A stretch of DNA of 45,185 nt, from assembly GCA_016209735.1 (NCBI GenBank), contig JACQVN010000029.1:1-45185 (forward strand), given 5' to 3'. The DNA comes from Candidatus Methylomirabilota bacterium (GTDB lineage Bacteria > Methylomirabilota > Methylomirabilia > Methylomirabilales > 2-02-FULL-66-22). Shown in pieces: positions 24,832 to 33,273 of the stretch (its first letter is position 1; every line of letters begins with the position of its first letter). The position numbers and the translations under genes were made by a program. The notes beneath the pieces were generated by a model. It worked only from the letters and a program-made list of their open reading frames with translations, had not been told where the DNA came from and searched no databases.

Positions 24832-26139
24832 ATGAGATTTCCAGTGGCTTGCCTCGGCCGGCTGGTGGCCATTGCCGTGCTGGGATGTGGGCTGGCGGAG
24901 ATCGCCTCGGCCCAGGTCATCGAGCGGGAGCTTCGGGAACGTATGGCCCCCAAGATCACCATCGCCATCGCCGGCTTCGCGCCCTCCATCATCGACCGAG
25001 AAGATGTCGGCAAGCTGGGGGGATCCATCCTGGCCGCCGACCTGAAGTTCTCGACCATCTTCGACGTCATGGATACGGGGATGCTCCCCTTCGATCCCGC
25101 CTCGGCGCAGGCCGACCAGGAGCGCGTCCTCTTGCCCGGCCTGAACGCGCTGAAGATCCAGTACTTGGCCGTCGGCTACATTTCCAGCCGTGGCCGGGAA
25201 GCCGTGGTCGAGGGGCGACTCTTCGACGTGGCCACGGGGAACATGGTCCTGGGGAAGCGGTACGTCGGCGACGCGAAGATCGTCCGACGGATCATGCACC
25301 GGTTCGCGGACGACATCGTTTTTCAGCTCACCGGCGAGAAAGGGGTGTCCCAGACTCGCATCGTCTATGTCTCGGCGGTGAGCCGCACGGTCAAAGAGCT
25401 GTTCATCATGGACTACGACGGGGCCGGACCGGTGGCCGTCACCGGGAACCAGTCGATCAATATTTCGCCGCGCTGGTCTCCCGACGGGCGCCTGATCGCC
25501 TACACCTCGTACCGCAACGACAACCCCGACCTCTTCCTCCTCAACATGGATAGCGGGCGCCGCGACGTGGTGTCGGCGGCCCGCGGCCTGAATGCCACAC
25601 CGGGTTGGTCGCCGGACGGCCAGTGGCTGGCCCTGGCCATGAGCTCCAGCGGGGGGACCAATCTGCATCTCATTCCGCGCGGAGGCGGGACCCCGCGGCC
25701 GATCACCACCGGTCCGGCGGTCTCCGTCTCCCCCTCCTTTTCGCCCAACGGCCGGCAGATCGTCTTCAACTCCGACCGCGGCGGCACCCCGCAGTTGTAC
25801 ATCGTCAGCGTGGACGGGAGCGACCTCCGCCGCCTCACCTTCCAGAACCACTACAATGCGTCCCCGCGCTGGTCGCCGCGGGGGGACAGGATCGCCTACA
25901 TGTGCCGGCTGGCCGGGAACCAGATCTGCCTGATCAATCCGGACGGCTCGGGCCTCCAGCAGCTCACCAGCCTGGGGAGCAACGAGGACCCAACCTGGTC
26001 CCCGAACGGGCGGCACATCGCCTTTACCTCCACCCGGATGGGGAACCGGGACATTTTCGTGATGCACGCCGACGGCTCCGAGCAGCGGCGTCTCACCAAC
26101 AACGGTCGGGACAACTATCTGCCGGACTGGTCCCCCTAA
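24832..26139 (+). CDS. tolB: TolB, periplasmic beta-propeller
   Basis: A 435-residue protein with a signal peptide (residues about 1-27, ending ASA-Q), the TolB N-terminal domain, and a six-bladed propeller made of repeats such as SINISPRWSPDGRLIAYTSY, NATPGWSPDG and PSFSPNGRQIVFNSDRGG. TolB is released by and binds Pal during Tol energisation. The ATG at 24832 directly follows the tolA stop; a GTG three codons earlier is an alternative start. Confidence 0.95.
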   Translation: MRFPVACLGRLVAIAVLGCGLAEIASAQVIERELRERMAPKITIAIAGFAPSIIDREDVGKLGGSILAADLKFSTIFDVMDTGMLPFDPASAQADQERVLLPGLNALKIQYLAVGYISSRGREAVVEGRLFDVATGNMVLGKRYVGDAKIVRRIMHRFADDIVFQLTGEKGVSQTRIVYVSAVSRTVKELFIMDYDGAGPVAVTGNQSINISPRWSPDGRLIAYTSYRNDNPDLFLLNMDSGRRDVVSAARGLNATPGWSPDGQWLALAMSSSGGTNLHLIPRGGGTPRPITTGPAVSVSPSFSPNGRQIVFNSDRGGTPQLYIVSVDGSDLRRLTFQNHYNASPRWSPRGDRIAYMCRLAGNQICLINPDGSGLQQLTSLGSNEDPTWSPNGRHIAFTSTRMGNRDIFVMHADGSEQRRLTNNGRDNYLPDWSP

Positions 26140-26170
26140 TCGACGTCCGCAGAGAGGAGTGGGTGTACCT

Positions 26171-27427
26171 ATGGATGGGAGAGGATACGGGTGGTGGACG
26201 CTGGCGGCGCTGTCGCTGGCGACGCTTCTGGGCGGCTGCGTCGGCAATGAGGAGACGGAGGCCCTGCGCCGCGACGTGGCCAACATGCGCCGCGAGATGG
26301 CGGAGCTTAACAAGACCAGCGAGGGGAACCGCAGCTTCACCGAAGAGCGATTGGGCCGCCTGGAGCGGGAAATCAAAGGCAGCGTGGGAAACGTGGCGCA
26401 GTCCGTGGCGCAGACGCTGAAGGAGGGCGAGGGCTCTCGGGTGGCACTGAATCAGCGGCTGGAGGAGCTGGCGACGGACACCCGTTTCGTGCAGGGGAAG
26501 CTGGAAGAGAACGCCTCCGTGCTCCGCAGCCTGCAGGGCGGAGTTGACGAGGCGAGCCTTCAGGCCCGCCAGGCGAGCGCAAGGGTGGGCGGGCTGGACC
26601 AGCAGGTGAAGCAGTTGGACCAGCAGATGAAGCAGTTGGACCAGCAGGTGAAGCAGTTGGACCAGCAGGTGAAGCATACGGATCTGCAGGCGCGGCAGAC
26701 GGACCAGCAGGTAAAGCAGTTGGACCAGCAGGTGAAACAGACGGATCAGCAGGTGCGGCAGATGGAGCAGCAGGTGCAGACGCTGGCGCAACAGGTCCAA
26801 GCCATCATGCCCCTGGTGGGGCAGGCCCTCGGAACGGTGGCGCCCGGTTCGACGCCGACCCCGCCGGCGCCGGCGGCTGTCGCCGCCCCCGTCGCGCTCC
26901 CGCCCCCCGGCCAGCCGGCTCCCGCCTCGGCTCCGCCATCCGCGGTCGCCCCGGCCGGGCCGCCCCCGGTGGTCGCCGCCCCGCCGCCGGCACCGAGTGA
27001 GCCCGCTCCGCCAACGGTGGCCACGGCCCCCGTCCCTCGACCCCAGCCGGTGCTTCCGCCCGAGGAGCTGTACAAGACGGCCCTCAGCGACTACACCAAG
27101 GGAGACTACGATCTGGCCATCGAGGGGTTTCGAACCTACATTCGGGCCTATCCCAGGACGAGCATGGTTCCCAACGCCCAGTACTGGCTGGGGGAGTCGT
27201 ACTACAGCCAGAAGAATTACGCCCAGGCCATCGAGGAGTTCAACATGGTAATCCGGGACTATCCGGATAACCCCAAGGTGCCCAGTGCCCTCTTCAAGCA
27301 GGGGGATGCCTACAAGGAGATGGGGGACAAGAAACAGGAGGCCGCGGTGCTCTGCGAATTGATGGCGAAGTACCCGCGGACCCGCGAGGCCCGCCTGGCC
27401 AAGGAGCGGAACATCCGCTGCCGATAG
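26171..27427 (+). CDS. cpoB: Tol-associated lipoprotein with coiled coil and TPR repeats (CpoB/YbgF-like)
   Basis: A 418-residue protein. The N-terminus ends in a lipobox-like LLGGC, so it is probably a lipoprotein, unlike E. coli CpoB. Residues about 25-210 are coiled coil and include a run of near-identical 7-residue units (QVKQLDQ, QMKQLDQ, QVKQTDQ) at 26598-26780. A Pro/Ala-rich linker follows, then a C-terminal TPR region (about 295-415; LYKTALSDYTKGDYDLAI, YWLGESYYSQKNYAQAI) typical of YbgF/CpoB. CpoB coordinates peptidoglycan synthesis with Tol action. It directly follows tolB: no pal gene lies between. The ATG at 26171 follows GAGAGGAG. Confidence 0.87.
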   Translation: MDGRGYGWWTLAALSLATLLGGCVGNEETEALRRDVANMRREMAELNKTSEGNRSFTEERLGRLEREIKGSVGNVAQSVAQTLKEGEGSRVALNQRLEELATDTRFVQGKLEENASVLRSLQGGVDEASLQARQASARVGGLDQQVKQLDQQMKQLDQQVKQLDQQVKHTDLQARQTDQQVKQLDQQVKQTDQQVRQMEQQVQTLAQQVQAIMPLVGQALGTVAPGSTPTPPAPAAVAAPVALPPPGQPAPASAPPSAVAPAGPPPVVAAPPPAPSEPAPPTVATAPVPRPQPVLPPEELYKTALSDYTKGDYDLAIEGFRTYIRAYPRTSMVPNAQYWLGESYYSQKNYAQAIEEFNMVIRDYPDNPKVPSALFKQGDAYKEMGDKKQEAAVLCELMAKYPRTREARLAKERNIRCR

Positions 27428-27467
27428 CGCCGATGAGACGGAATGAAAAAGTAAGAATTCCAAATGC

Positions 27468-27503
27468 AAAACCGGTCAATGGATTCACTCATTGACCGGT
27501 TTT
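27468..27503. terminator. Bidirectional terminator between cpoB and dnaA
   Basis: AAAACCGGTCAATG (27468-27481) pairs perfectly over 14 bp with CATTGACCGGTTTT (27490-27503) around an 8-nt loop. T-rich sequence follows on the plus strand and A-rich sequence precedes it, so it should stop both convergent transcripts. Outside it, AATGAAAAAGTAA and TTACTTTTTCATT form a second, looser inverted pair. Confidence 0.85.
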
Positions 27504-27536
27504 TACTTTTTCATTTTCAATTTTGCATTGCCTTGC

Positions 27537-28892
27537 CTACGGGGCGAGGCGGTTGCTCAGATCCTGCACCTGTTTCCGGAAATCCTCCTCGCCGGCGATC
27601 TTCCGCCTCACCTTCTCGCAGGCGTGGATCACCGTGGTGTGGTCCTTCCCGCCGAACCCGTTGCCGATATCGGGGAGGGAGGCCTTCACGATTTCGCGGC
27701 ACAGGTACATGGCGACCTGGCGCGGCAGGACGATGGACTTGTTCCGGCCGCGGGACCTGAGGTCGTCCACCCGGACGCTGTAGAACTCCGCCACCGTCTT
27801 CTGGATGGCCGAGATGGTTGGGACGCGCTGCTGCTCGTGGATCAGCTCGCGGAGGACCTCCTGGGACATTTCCAGCGTGATCTCCCGGTGGGTGAAGGAG
27901 GCCTGGGCCATCAGACGCACCAGAGACCCCTCGAGTTCCCGGATGTTCGACTTCACGTGCTTGGCGATGAACAACGAGACCTCGTCTGGCAGGCGCACCC
28001 CCTGCGCCTGCGCCTTCTTGCGCAGGATGGCGGCCTTGGTCTCCAGATCCGGGGGCTGGATGTCCGCGATGAGACCCCATTCGAACCGGGAGCGGAGCCG
28101 CTCCTCCAGCGTCGGGATCTCGCGGGGGAGGCTGTCGGAGCTGATCACGATCTGCTTGGAGGAATCGTACAGGTCATTGAAGGTGTGGAAGAATTCCTCC
28201 TGGGTCCGCTCCTTGCCGGCGATGAACTGAATGTCGTCGATCAGCAGGAGGTCCAGGCTGCGATAGCGGTTGCGGAACTCCACCGTCGTGTCGAAGCGGA
28301 TGGCGTTGATGAGATCGTTGGTGAACTTCTCCGACGAAACGTACGACACCCTGATCTTCCCATCCCGCTGCCGGGCCAGGTGCCCGATGGCGTGGAGGAG
28401 GTGGGTCTTTCCCAGCCCCACGCCCCCGTAGATGAAGAGGGGGTTGTAGGCCTTGGACAACTGCTCGCCGACCGCCATGGAGGCGGCGTGGGCGAACTGG
28501 TTGCTGGAGCCCACCACGTAGGTTTCGAAGGTATAGCGCGGGTTAAGCTGCGCTACTCCTTCTCGCGGTCTTCGCGGCTGGCGGCGTTCGGCCTGTTCTT
28601 CCCGTGAGGCGCTGCCTGCCGAGGCGCCGTTTTCCGGCAGGACCAAGTTCAGCTCGAGCTTGGTGAACATCAATTCTTCCAGGGCGCCGCGCAGCATCTC
28701 CAGGTAGTGATCCTCGAACCACTCCTTGAAGAACCGGTTGGGGAGAAGCACCTGGATCCGGTGTCCATCCGCAGAGCCCAGGGTGAGCGGGCGAAACCAG
28801 GCCTCGTAACTCTGCCGGCTCACCCGACTGCGAATCGCCGAGAGCGCCTCTTCCCAAATGTCTTGGACGCTAGTGGAAGCGGTTCCGGTCAT
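27537..28892 (-). CDS. dnaA: Chromosomal replication initiator DnaA
   Basis: A protein of about 451 residues with all DnaA domains. Domain I holds IWEEALSAIRSRVSRQSYEAWF, a short polar linker follows, and the AAA+ domain has Walker A GGVGLGKTHLLHA and Walker B LLLIDDIQF, plus RLRSRFEWGL with the arginine finger region. The C-terminal DNA-binding domain has the signature GGKDHTTVIHACEKV. DnaA binds TTATCCACA boxes and opens the origin. The ATG at 28892 is preferred because GGAGGG and GGAG lie upstream; the frame is open to 28955. A DnaA box 23 nt upstream (28915-28923) suggests autoregulation. Confidence 0.96.
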   Translation of the reverse strand: MTGTASTSVQDIWEEALSAIRSRVSRQSYEAWFRPLTLGSADGHRIQVLLPNRFFKEWFEDHYLEMLRGALEELMFTKLELNLVLPENGASAGSASREEQAERRQPRRPREGVAQLNPRYTFETYVVGSSNQFAHAASMAVGEQLSKAYNPLFIYGGVGLGKTHLLHAIGHLARQRDGKIRVSYVSSEKFTNDLINAIRFDTTVEFRNRYRSLDLLLIDDIQFIAGKERTQEEFFHTFNDLYDSSKQIVISSDSLPREIPTLEERLRSRFEWGLIADIQPPDLETKAAILRKKAQAQGVRLPDEVSLFIAKHVKSNIRELEGSLVRLMAQASFTHREITLEMSQEVLRELIHEQQRVPTISAIQKTVAEFYSVRVDDLRSRGRNKSIVLPRQVAMYLCREIVKASLPDIGNGFGGKDHTTVIHACEKVRRKIAGEEDFRKQVQDLSNRLAP

Positions 28893-28914
28893 CTTCTCCA
28901 GCCCTCCAAACTGT

Positions 28915-29150
28915 TTATCCACAACCATGGTGACAACATAACTAGTCGATTTCACGGAGAAAAATCTATTCCTATAGCAAAAAAACCGCTTCGAAAGAGG
29001 CTCTCAAGTTATCCACAGCTTTCTCCACAAGTGTGGATAACTGAAAGCCATTGAAAATGGAAGCCCTGGGGACTTTGTCCCCAAATCCGGCGGAATCCTG
29101 GTCAGGGAAAATGATTGGAACATATTGAAAATAAATAAGTTTTTCCATGT
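28915..29150. other. Probable replication origin (oriC) with DnaA boxes
   Basis: Upstream of dnaA there are perfect TTATCCACA boxes at 28915-28923 and 29008-29016, and the same box inverted (TGTGGATAA) at 29031-29039. A one-mismatch box TTCTCCACA lies at 29020-29028. A/T-rich runs surround them (about 28958-28986 and 29108-29145), unusual in this GC-rich window, and could serve as unwinding elements. Position beside dnaA and box clustering are the classical signs of oriC. Confidence 0.8.
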
Positions 29151-29172
29151 ATGGGCCCAAGAGGGACCCCTT

Positions 29173-29441
29173 TTAGCGCAGGCGAATCCCGCTGTCAAGC
29201 CCCATTTTTTCTATTTCGCGTCCCTCCTCTTCCACTCGGATAAGCTCCAGCAGACCTGTGAGAAGAAGGCAGACGCTGCTGGCGGGATTTTCGGCAAGAT
29301 AGACAATCTCCCCGGGCCGAAAATGCTTGACGTGCCCGCGAGTCGTGAGAGCTCTCCCAGCGCTCTGATATTCAACTCGTGAGAAAAGTCGAAGGCATTG
29401 AGGTACCAGCGCGCCGAGACCTGCCGATCGTCTCTGTCCAC
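29173..29441 (-). pseudogene. Frameshifted remnant of a Crp/Fnr-type cyclic-nucleotide-binding regulator
   Basis: Two overlapping minus-strand frames together spell the start of a Crp/Fnr-like protein. One frame gives RWYLNAFDFSHELNIRALGE with LSRLAG, which resembles the WYLKRFDLFRDLSEEDLREL-type N-terminus. The other continues with HFRPGEIVYLAENPASSVCL and LLTGLLELIRVEEEGRE, the usual first half of the cNMP-binding beta-barrel. The frames differ, so a frameshift lies near 29330. The rest of the sensor domain and the helix-turn-helix are missing. Together this points to a decayed gene beside oriC. Confidence 0.65.
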
Positions 29442-29499
29442 CGTTCTTCTCCATGGGTGAGGACGGGATTGCCCGAATATGTCGGCGCACTATATCCAA

Positions 29500-29872
29500 G
29501 AGCGAGGGGCTTGGTCAAGGCGGTTCATGGGCTCTGGCAAGGGCGCGGGTCGCCGCGCGGCCGGCAGCGTCCGCCAGGCGAGCGCCTAGGTCTCGGCGTG
29601 GGCCAAATGTCACCTAGGAGATTGCGCCCTTGGGGGCGAGCTTGAATGCCTCCGCCCGGTGTCCATTCGCCACTTGCAGGTATTCCTTGACAGGAGCCGG
29701 GGGTTGATGACAAATTCCACCCCGGCGCTGAGATCCGCCATGTGATCTCTACGACCGGTTGGGACGATGTAGTCTGAGCCGCATCACCAAATGGATCGCG
29801 CCTATTGGCGATTGTCGCCCTCGTCGAGCGCGTCCGTTGCCTTGGATGACGCGCCGATCCGCGGAACCGAGC
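29500..29872. other. Intergenic stretch, no gene recognised
   Basis: No gene recognised between the Crp-like remnant and the histidine kinase. The kinase frame is open from 29759 but that part lacks protein character before the membrane helix. Confidence 0.4.
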
Positions 29873-32044
29873 ATGCGGCCGAGCATCCGCGTCCAAGTCA
29901 TCATTGCCTGCCTCGCCGTCATCCTTCCCCTGGCGGCTGCCGAGGTTTACTTCCTTCTGGACCTCTACCGGGCGGCGCGGCGAGACGCTGTCGCCCGCGC
30001 CCGTGAGACCGCGGAGGGTCTCGCCGCCGCGACCTCGGCCATCCTGACGGAGCTACGGACCGGCGCCTTGGCCGCTGCAGGAGAGGCAACGCTCACCGGC
30101 GGCGACCCGCGCCTCGTTCAGCGCCTGCTCGAACGCCTGGGCCGGGCGACGAATTCCCGAGCATACATCGCCTTCTTCCTTCCAGATGGCCGAGCCGGAG
30201 CGTCGGTCCCGCGAGACGTCGTCGCCTCCGATCTGAACGTGGCCGACCGCCCATACTTTCAGCGACTCCGGGACGGAGGAGAGTGGGAGCTGGTCAATTT
30301 CAGCCGATGCCGCGTCCGGGGAGTCGCCGTATGGGGAATGGCTGCGGCGGTCTGGGCGGGCGGCAGGTTCCTGGGGGCTGTGGTGCTGACCGTGCCGTCC
30401 ACGGACTTCGGCCGGCTCATTCCCTCGAGGCTGCCGCCCGGATCCTGGTCCATCGTGGATGGCCAGGGGCAACTCGTGCACCTGAACGGCGTGGCCGAGA
30501 TCCCGGGGGAAAAACGAGACCGATCCGGAGCAGAGCTGGTTCGCCGAGCCATGGCAGGCGAAGCGGCCTCCAGCGAGGAGTTCGCCGGGCCGGATGGCGT
30601 CCCCCGGCTGGGTGCGAGCGTCCCGGTTCATCCCTTCGGCTGGGCAGTAGAAGTCAGCCATCCGGTCGATAGCGCTCTGGCCGAGGCCAGAAGGCAGAGT
30701 CTGTTCGAGATCGCGAAGTATGCGCCTGCCTTGGCCATGGCCCTCCTGATTGCCCTCGTGCTGGCGCATCGAGCCGGGCCCCCGCTCCAGCGACTGGCCG
30801 CCGGGGCCAATCGCATTGCTCAAGGGGACTACACGGCTGCGGTAGAACTCATTGGGTCGCCGGAGGTGCGTCAGATCGGGAGTGCCTTCAACGACATGGC
30901 GGCCCATCTTCGCTGGCGGCAGAGGTGGGACGAAGCGCTCAAGACCATCGGTCAGGTCGCTACCTCTGGAATGTCCCTCGACGAAATCCAGCAGACATCC
31001 CTCCAAGCGCTCATCCAGGCATCCGGCGCCACGCTTGGCCTGATTCGGCTGGTCGATTCCCAAACCAAGGACCTGGTCGTGGCAGCCCAGCGAGGGGTCT
31101 CGGCGCAGTTTCTGGAGCTGGGCAGCCGGATTCCATGGGGGGTGGGGGTTGCCGGCTCCGTTGCGGCCACCGGCCAGCCCCGGATCATGGCTCGGCCCGA
31201 GGATCGTCCGGAGGTTCCGCACGTGAGCCTCCTGAGCGGTTGGGCGCAATCGGTCGTCTGTGTTCCCCTGAAAGTCCGGGGTCGGACCATCGGAACGCTT
31301 GCCTTAGGCCATCATCAGGCCGATTTTTTCAAGGCGGAGGATCTTCCCTTCCTACTGAGTGGGGCCTCCATGCTGGCGGGGGCGATCCTGGGCGAGCAGC
31401 TCAGGGAGGCAACGGCAAAAGAAGCCGAGGAAGAGACCCTGCTCTTCCGAGAATTGGACCATCGAGTCCGGAACAACCTGGCTGCCTTGATCAGTCTCCT
31501 CCATCTGGGGGCCGACAGAGCGGAGGGACGTTCGGCCGAGAGCTTCCGTGAGATGGCCGAACGTGTGGAGCGGCTGGCGGATGTTCATAACCTGCTGGCG
31601 GGTCGTGAGGGACGGGCCATCGACCTTCGGGAAATGGCCGAAGTGGTGGCGAGAAATGTTCTCTGGGCATTCTCCCGCGACACGGATCTTCAATGGAAGG
31701 TTGTGGGGGATCACGTCTGCATCATGCCATCCCAGATCACAGCCACCGCTCTTATTCTCAATGAGTTGCTGATGAACTGCGCTACCCACGCGTTCCCCGG
31801 GCGGGCTGCCGGCAGGATCGCTATCCGGATTGCCTGCCAAGGGGAGCAGGTCACGTTGGAGGTGCGCGATGACGGGGTCGGCCTCCGAGGACGCGGGCAA
31901 CGTCCGGGCCTGGGCCTGACGATTGTCGAGACACTTGCCACCCAGAACTTGCGGGGCTTGGTGCGGTATGCGGACGAGGAAGGAACCGCGGTCTCCATTC
32001 GATTCCCGCGACCCGACCAGCGACCCAATGGAGCGACGGTGTGA
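29873..32044 (+). CDS. Membrane sensor histidine kinase (Cache-like/HAMP/GAF/HisKA_2)
   Basis: A protein of about 723 residues. A membrane helix (about 5-25) and a second at about 285-305 enclose a periplasmic region resembling a Cache-type sensor (ADRPYFQRLRDGGEWELVNF). HAMP follows (PPLQRLAAGANRIAQGDY), then a GAF domain (about 370-505), then the kinase core. The phospho-acceptor His lies in FRELDHRVRNNLAALISLLHL, the HisKA_2 form, and the ATP-binding part has LNELLMNCATHAF and GLGLTIVETL. The start at 29873 precedes the first helix; an in-frame ATG at 29846 is possible. Its stop overlaps the ANTAR regulator start (GTGA at 32041), so the two form a signalling pair like EutW-EutV. The signal is unknown. 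Confidence 0.9.
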   Translation: MRPSIRVQVIIACLAVILPLAAAEVYFLLDLYRAARRDAVARARETAEGLAAATSAILTELRTGALAAAGEATLTGGDPRLVQRLLERLGRATNSRAYIAFFLPDGRAGASVPRDVVASDLNVADRPYFQRLRDGGEWELVNFSRCRVRGVAVWGMAAAVWAGGRFLGAVVLTVPSTDFGRLIPSRLPPGSWSIVDGQGQLVHLNGVAEIPGEKRDRSGAELVRRAMAGEAASSEEFAGPDGVPRLGASVPVHPFGWAVEVSHPVDSALAEARRQSLFEIAKYAPALAMALLIALVLAHRAGPPLQRLAAGANRIAQGDYTAAVELIGSPEVRQIGSAFNDMAAHLRWRQRWDEALKTIGQVATSGMSLDEIQQTSLQALIQASGATLGLIRLVDSQTKDLVVAAQRGVSAQFLELGSRIPWGVGVAGSVAATGQPRIMARPEDRPEVPHVSLLSGWAQSVVCVPLKVRGRTIGTLALGHHQADFFKAEDLPFLLSGASMLAGAILGEQLREATAKEAEEETLLFRELDHRVRNNLAALISLLHLGADRAEGRSAESFREMAERVERLADVHNLLAGREGRAIDLREMAEVVARNVLWAFSRDTDLQWKVVGDHVCIMPSQITATALILNELLMNCATHAFPGRAAGRIAIRIACQGEQVTLEVRDDGVGLRGRGQRPGLGLTIVETLATQNLRGLVRYADEEGTAVSIRFPRPDQRPNGATV

Positions 32045-32637
32045 AGATCCTCATAGCGGAGGATGACGGCCTGGAGGCCCAGGAGTTGGCGCGGAATGTC
32101 CAGGCCCTCGGCCACCGCGTGGTGGGCATAGCCAAGGCAGGCCGTCGGACGGTGGAGATGGCGCACAGCCTCGAACCCGATCTGATTCTGCTGGACATCG
32201 CCATGCCAGATCTGGACGGCATCTGCGCGGCCCGCGAGATCCTGGCCGTCCGGCCGGTTCCCATTGTCATTGTGACCGGGCATGCCGACCCGGAGCTGGT
32301 CGAGCGGGCCGCCGCCACAGGAGTCTTCACCTATCTCCTGAAGCCGATCGGGCCGCGGGTCTTGGACGCAGCCATTCAGACGGCCCAGGCCCGCTTCGCG
32401 GAGCTCCAGGCCCTGCGCCGGCAGGTCTCGGACCTGCAAGAGGCTCTGGAAGTCCGCCGGATGGTGGAGCAGGCCAAGGGGATCCTGATGAAGCGCCTCC
32501 AGATCTCCGAGGCCGAAGCCTTCCGCCGATTGCAGCGACGAGCCAGCGCCCAGCGCAGGCCGATGAAAGAAATCGCGGAGGCGGTGCGGGAAACCGATCG
32601 GTTCTACGAGGAATTCGACTGCGGAGGGAAAGAGTGA
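32041..32637 (+). CDS. ANTAR-domain response regulator (NasT/AmiR/EutV-like)
   Basis: A 198-residue regulator with an N-terminal receiver domain (phospho-acceptor Asp in DLILLDIAMPDLDG, conserved Lys in LLKPIG) and a C-terminal coiled coil plus ANTAR RNA-binding domain (ALEVRRMVEQAKGILMKRLQ, EAEAFRRLQRRA). ANTAR proteins bind paired hairpins in nascent RNA and prevent termination. The start is the GTG at 32041, overlapping the kinase stop. The first strong terminator downstream is at 32802-32850, preceded by another hairpin, so a target may lie in the same transcript. Confidence 0.93.
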   Translation: MKILIAEDDGLEAQELARNVQALGHRVVGIAKAGRRTVEMAHSLEPDLILLDIAMPDLDGICAAREILAVRPVPIVIVTGHADPELVERAAATGVFTYLLKPIGPRVLDAAIQTAQARFAELQALRRQVSDLQEALEVRRMVEQAKGILMKRLQISEAEAFRRLQRRASAQRRPMKEIAEAVRETDRFYEEFDCGGKE

Positions 32638-32760
32638 CCGGCCAGCCTCTGGGCCCTCGGACCTGAGCGGCTCCCACCCGCTTTTTGCCTTGACAAGGCG
32701 GCGAGGCGGGAGGGATACTTCAACCCCACCCACCCAAACTTTGCGAGAAAGACGGGGAAA

Positions 32761-32793
32761 GCCCCGAGCGCGGCATGGCGCCGCGCCCGGGGC
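32761..32793 (+). other. Strong GC hairpin preceding a terminator
   Basis: GCCCCG-GCGCGGC on the left pairs with GCCGCGC-CGGGGC on the right around a 5-nt loop ATGGC. It lies 8 nt upstream of the terminator hairpin at 32802-32842. Paired hairpins of this kind are what ANTAR regulators recognise, but their consensus is a hexaloop with A at position 1 and G at position 4, which is not met cleanly here. Confidence 0.5.
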
Positions 32794-32801
32794 GGGCGAT
32801 G

Positions 32802-32850
32802 AACGCCCTGGTTACCCACCACGCCGGTGGAGCCAGGGCGTTTGTGTTTT
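32802..32850 (+). terminator. Intrinsic terminator after the kinase/ANTAR operon
   Basis: AACGCCCTGG (32802-32811) pairs over 10 bp with CCAGGGCGTT (32833-32842). The interior contains a second small stem CCACC/GGTGG. TTTGTGTTTTT follows directly. No gene is recognised in 32638-32994. Confidence 0.8.
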
Positions 32851-32994
32851 TCGGGGCAGTGCTGGCGCGACGAGCGGGGGGCTGGGTCCAGGCAGAGGCG
32901 GAGCCCGGCGAGACCTCGGGGGAGCACGATCTGGCGGATCCTTTGAGCGGAGCTGGCTGAGGTGGCATGGTGGATGTGTGCCGGGGAGGATCCC

Positions 32995-33273
32995 ATGAAG
33001 AACGACAAAGGCCGCGTGTGCGAACTGACGAAATCCTCGCGGGAGATCCTCTCGCCCTGCCCCTTCCTGCATCCGGTGGATGCGGACTGGCTCTATCCGG
33101 TGACGGGGTACTGCGCGTCCACCCAGGTGCGCGGCACGCTCATGATCCCCAGTCTTGAAGAGTACCGGACGTTCTGCGTCACGCCGCAGTTCGCGGTGTG
33201 TCCTCGGTTCGGGGGCACGTCCGGCAGCTCGCAGGATCCGGAGCGCGCTCGGGAGGAGGAGGGCCATGGGTAG
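32995..33273 (+). CDS. Small cysteine-containing protein, unrecognised
   Basis: A 92-residue protein with four spaced cysteines (residues about 9, 22, 40 and 61 onward: RVCELT, SPCPFL, TGYCAS, RTFCVTPQFAVC) and the phrase RGTLMIPSLEEYRTFC. The ATG at 32995 follows GGGGAGGATCCC, a good ribosome binding site. I do not recognise a family. The Cys spacing could bind zinc or an iron-sulfur cluster. Its 3' end overlaps the next gene, a zinc-ribbon protein, by 8 nt. Confidence 0.6.
   Translation: MKNDKGRVCELTKSSREILSPCPFLHPVDADWLYPVTGYCASTQVRGTLMIPSLEEYRTFCVTPQFAVCPRFGGTSGSSQDPERAREEEGHG

Noticed and set aside
23268-25070. Long minus-strand frame (600 codons) opposite tolR, tolA and tolB
   Set aside because: It is Arg/Gly-rich shadow sequence opposite clearly identified tol genes.
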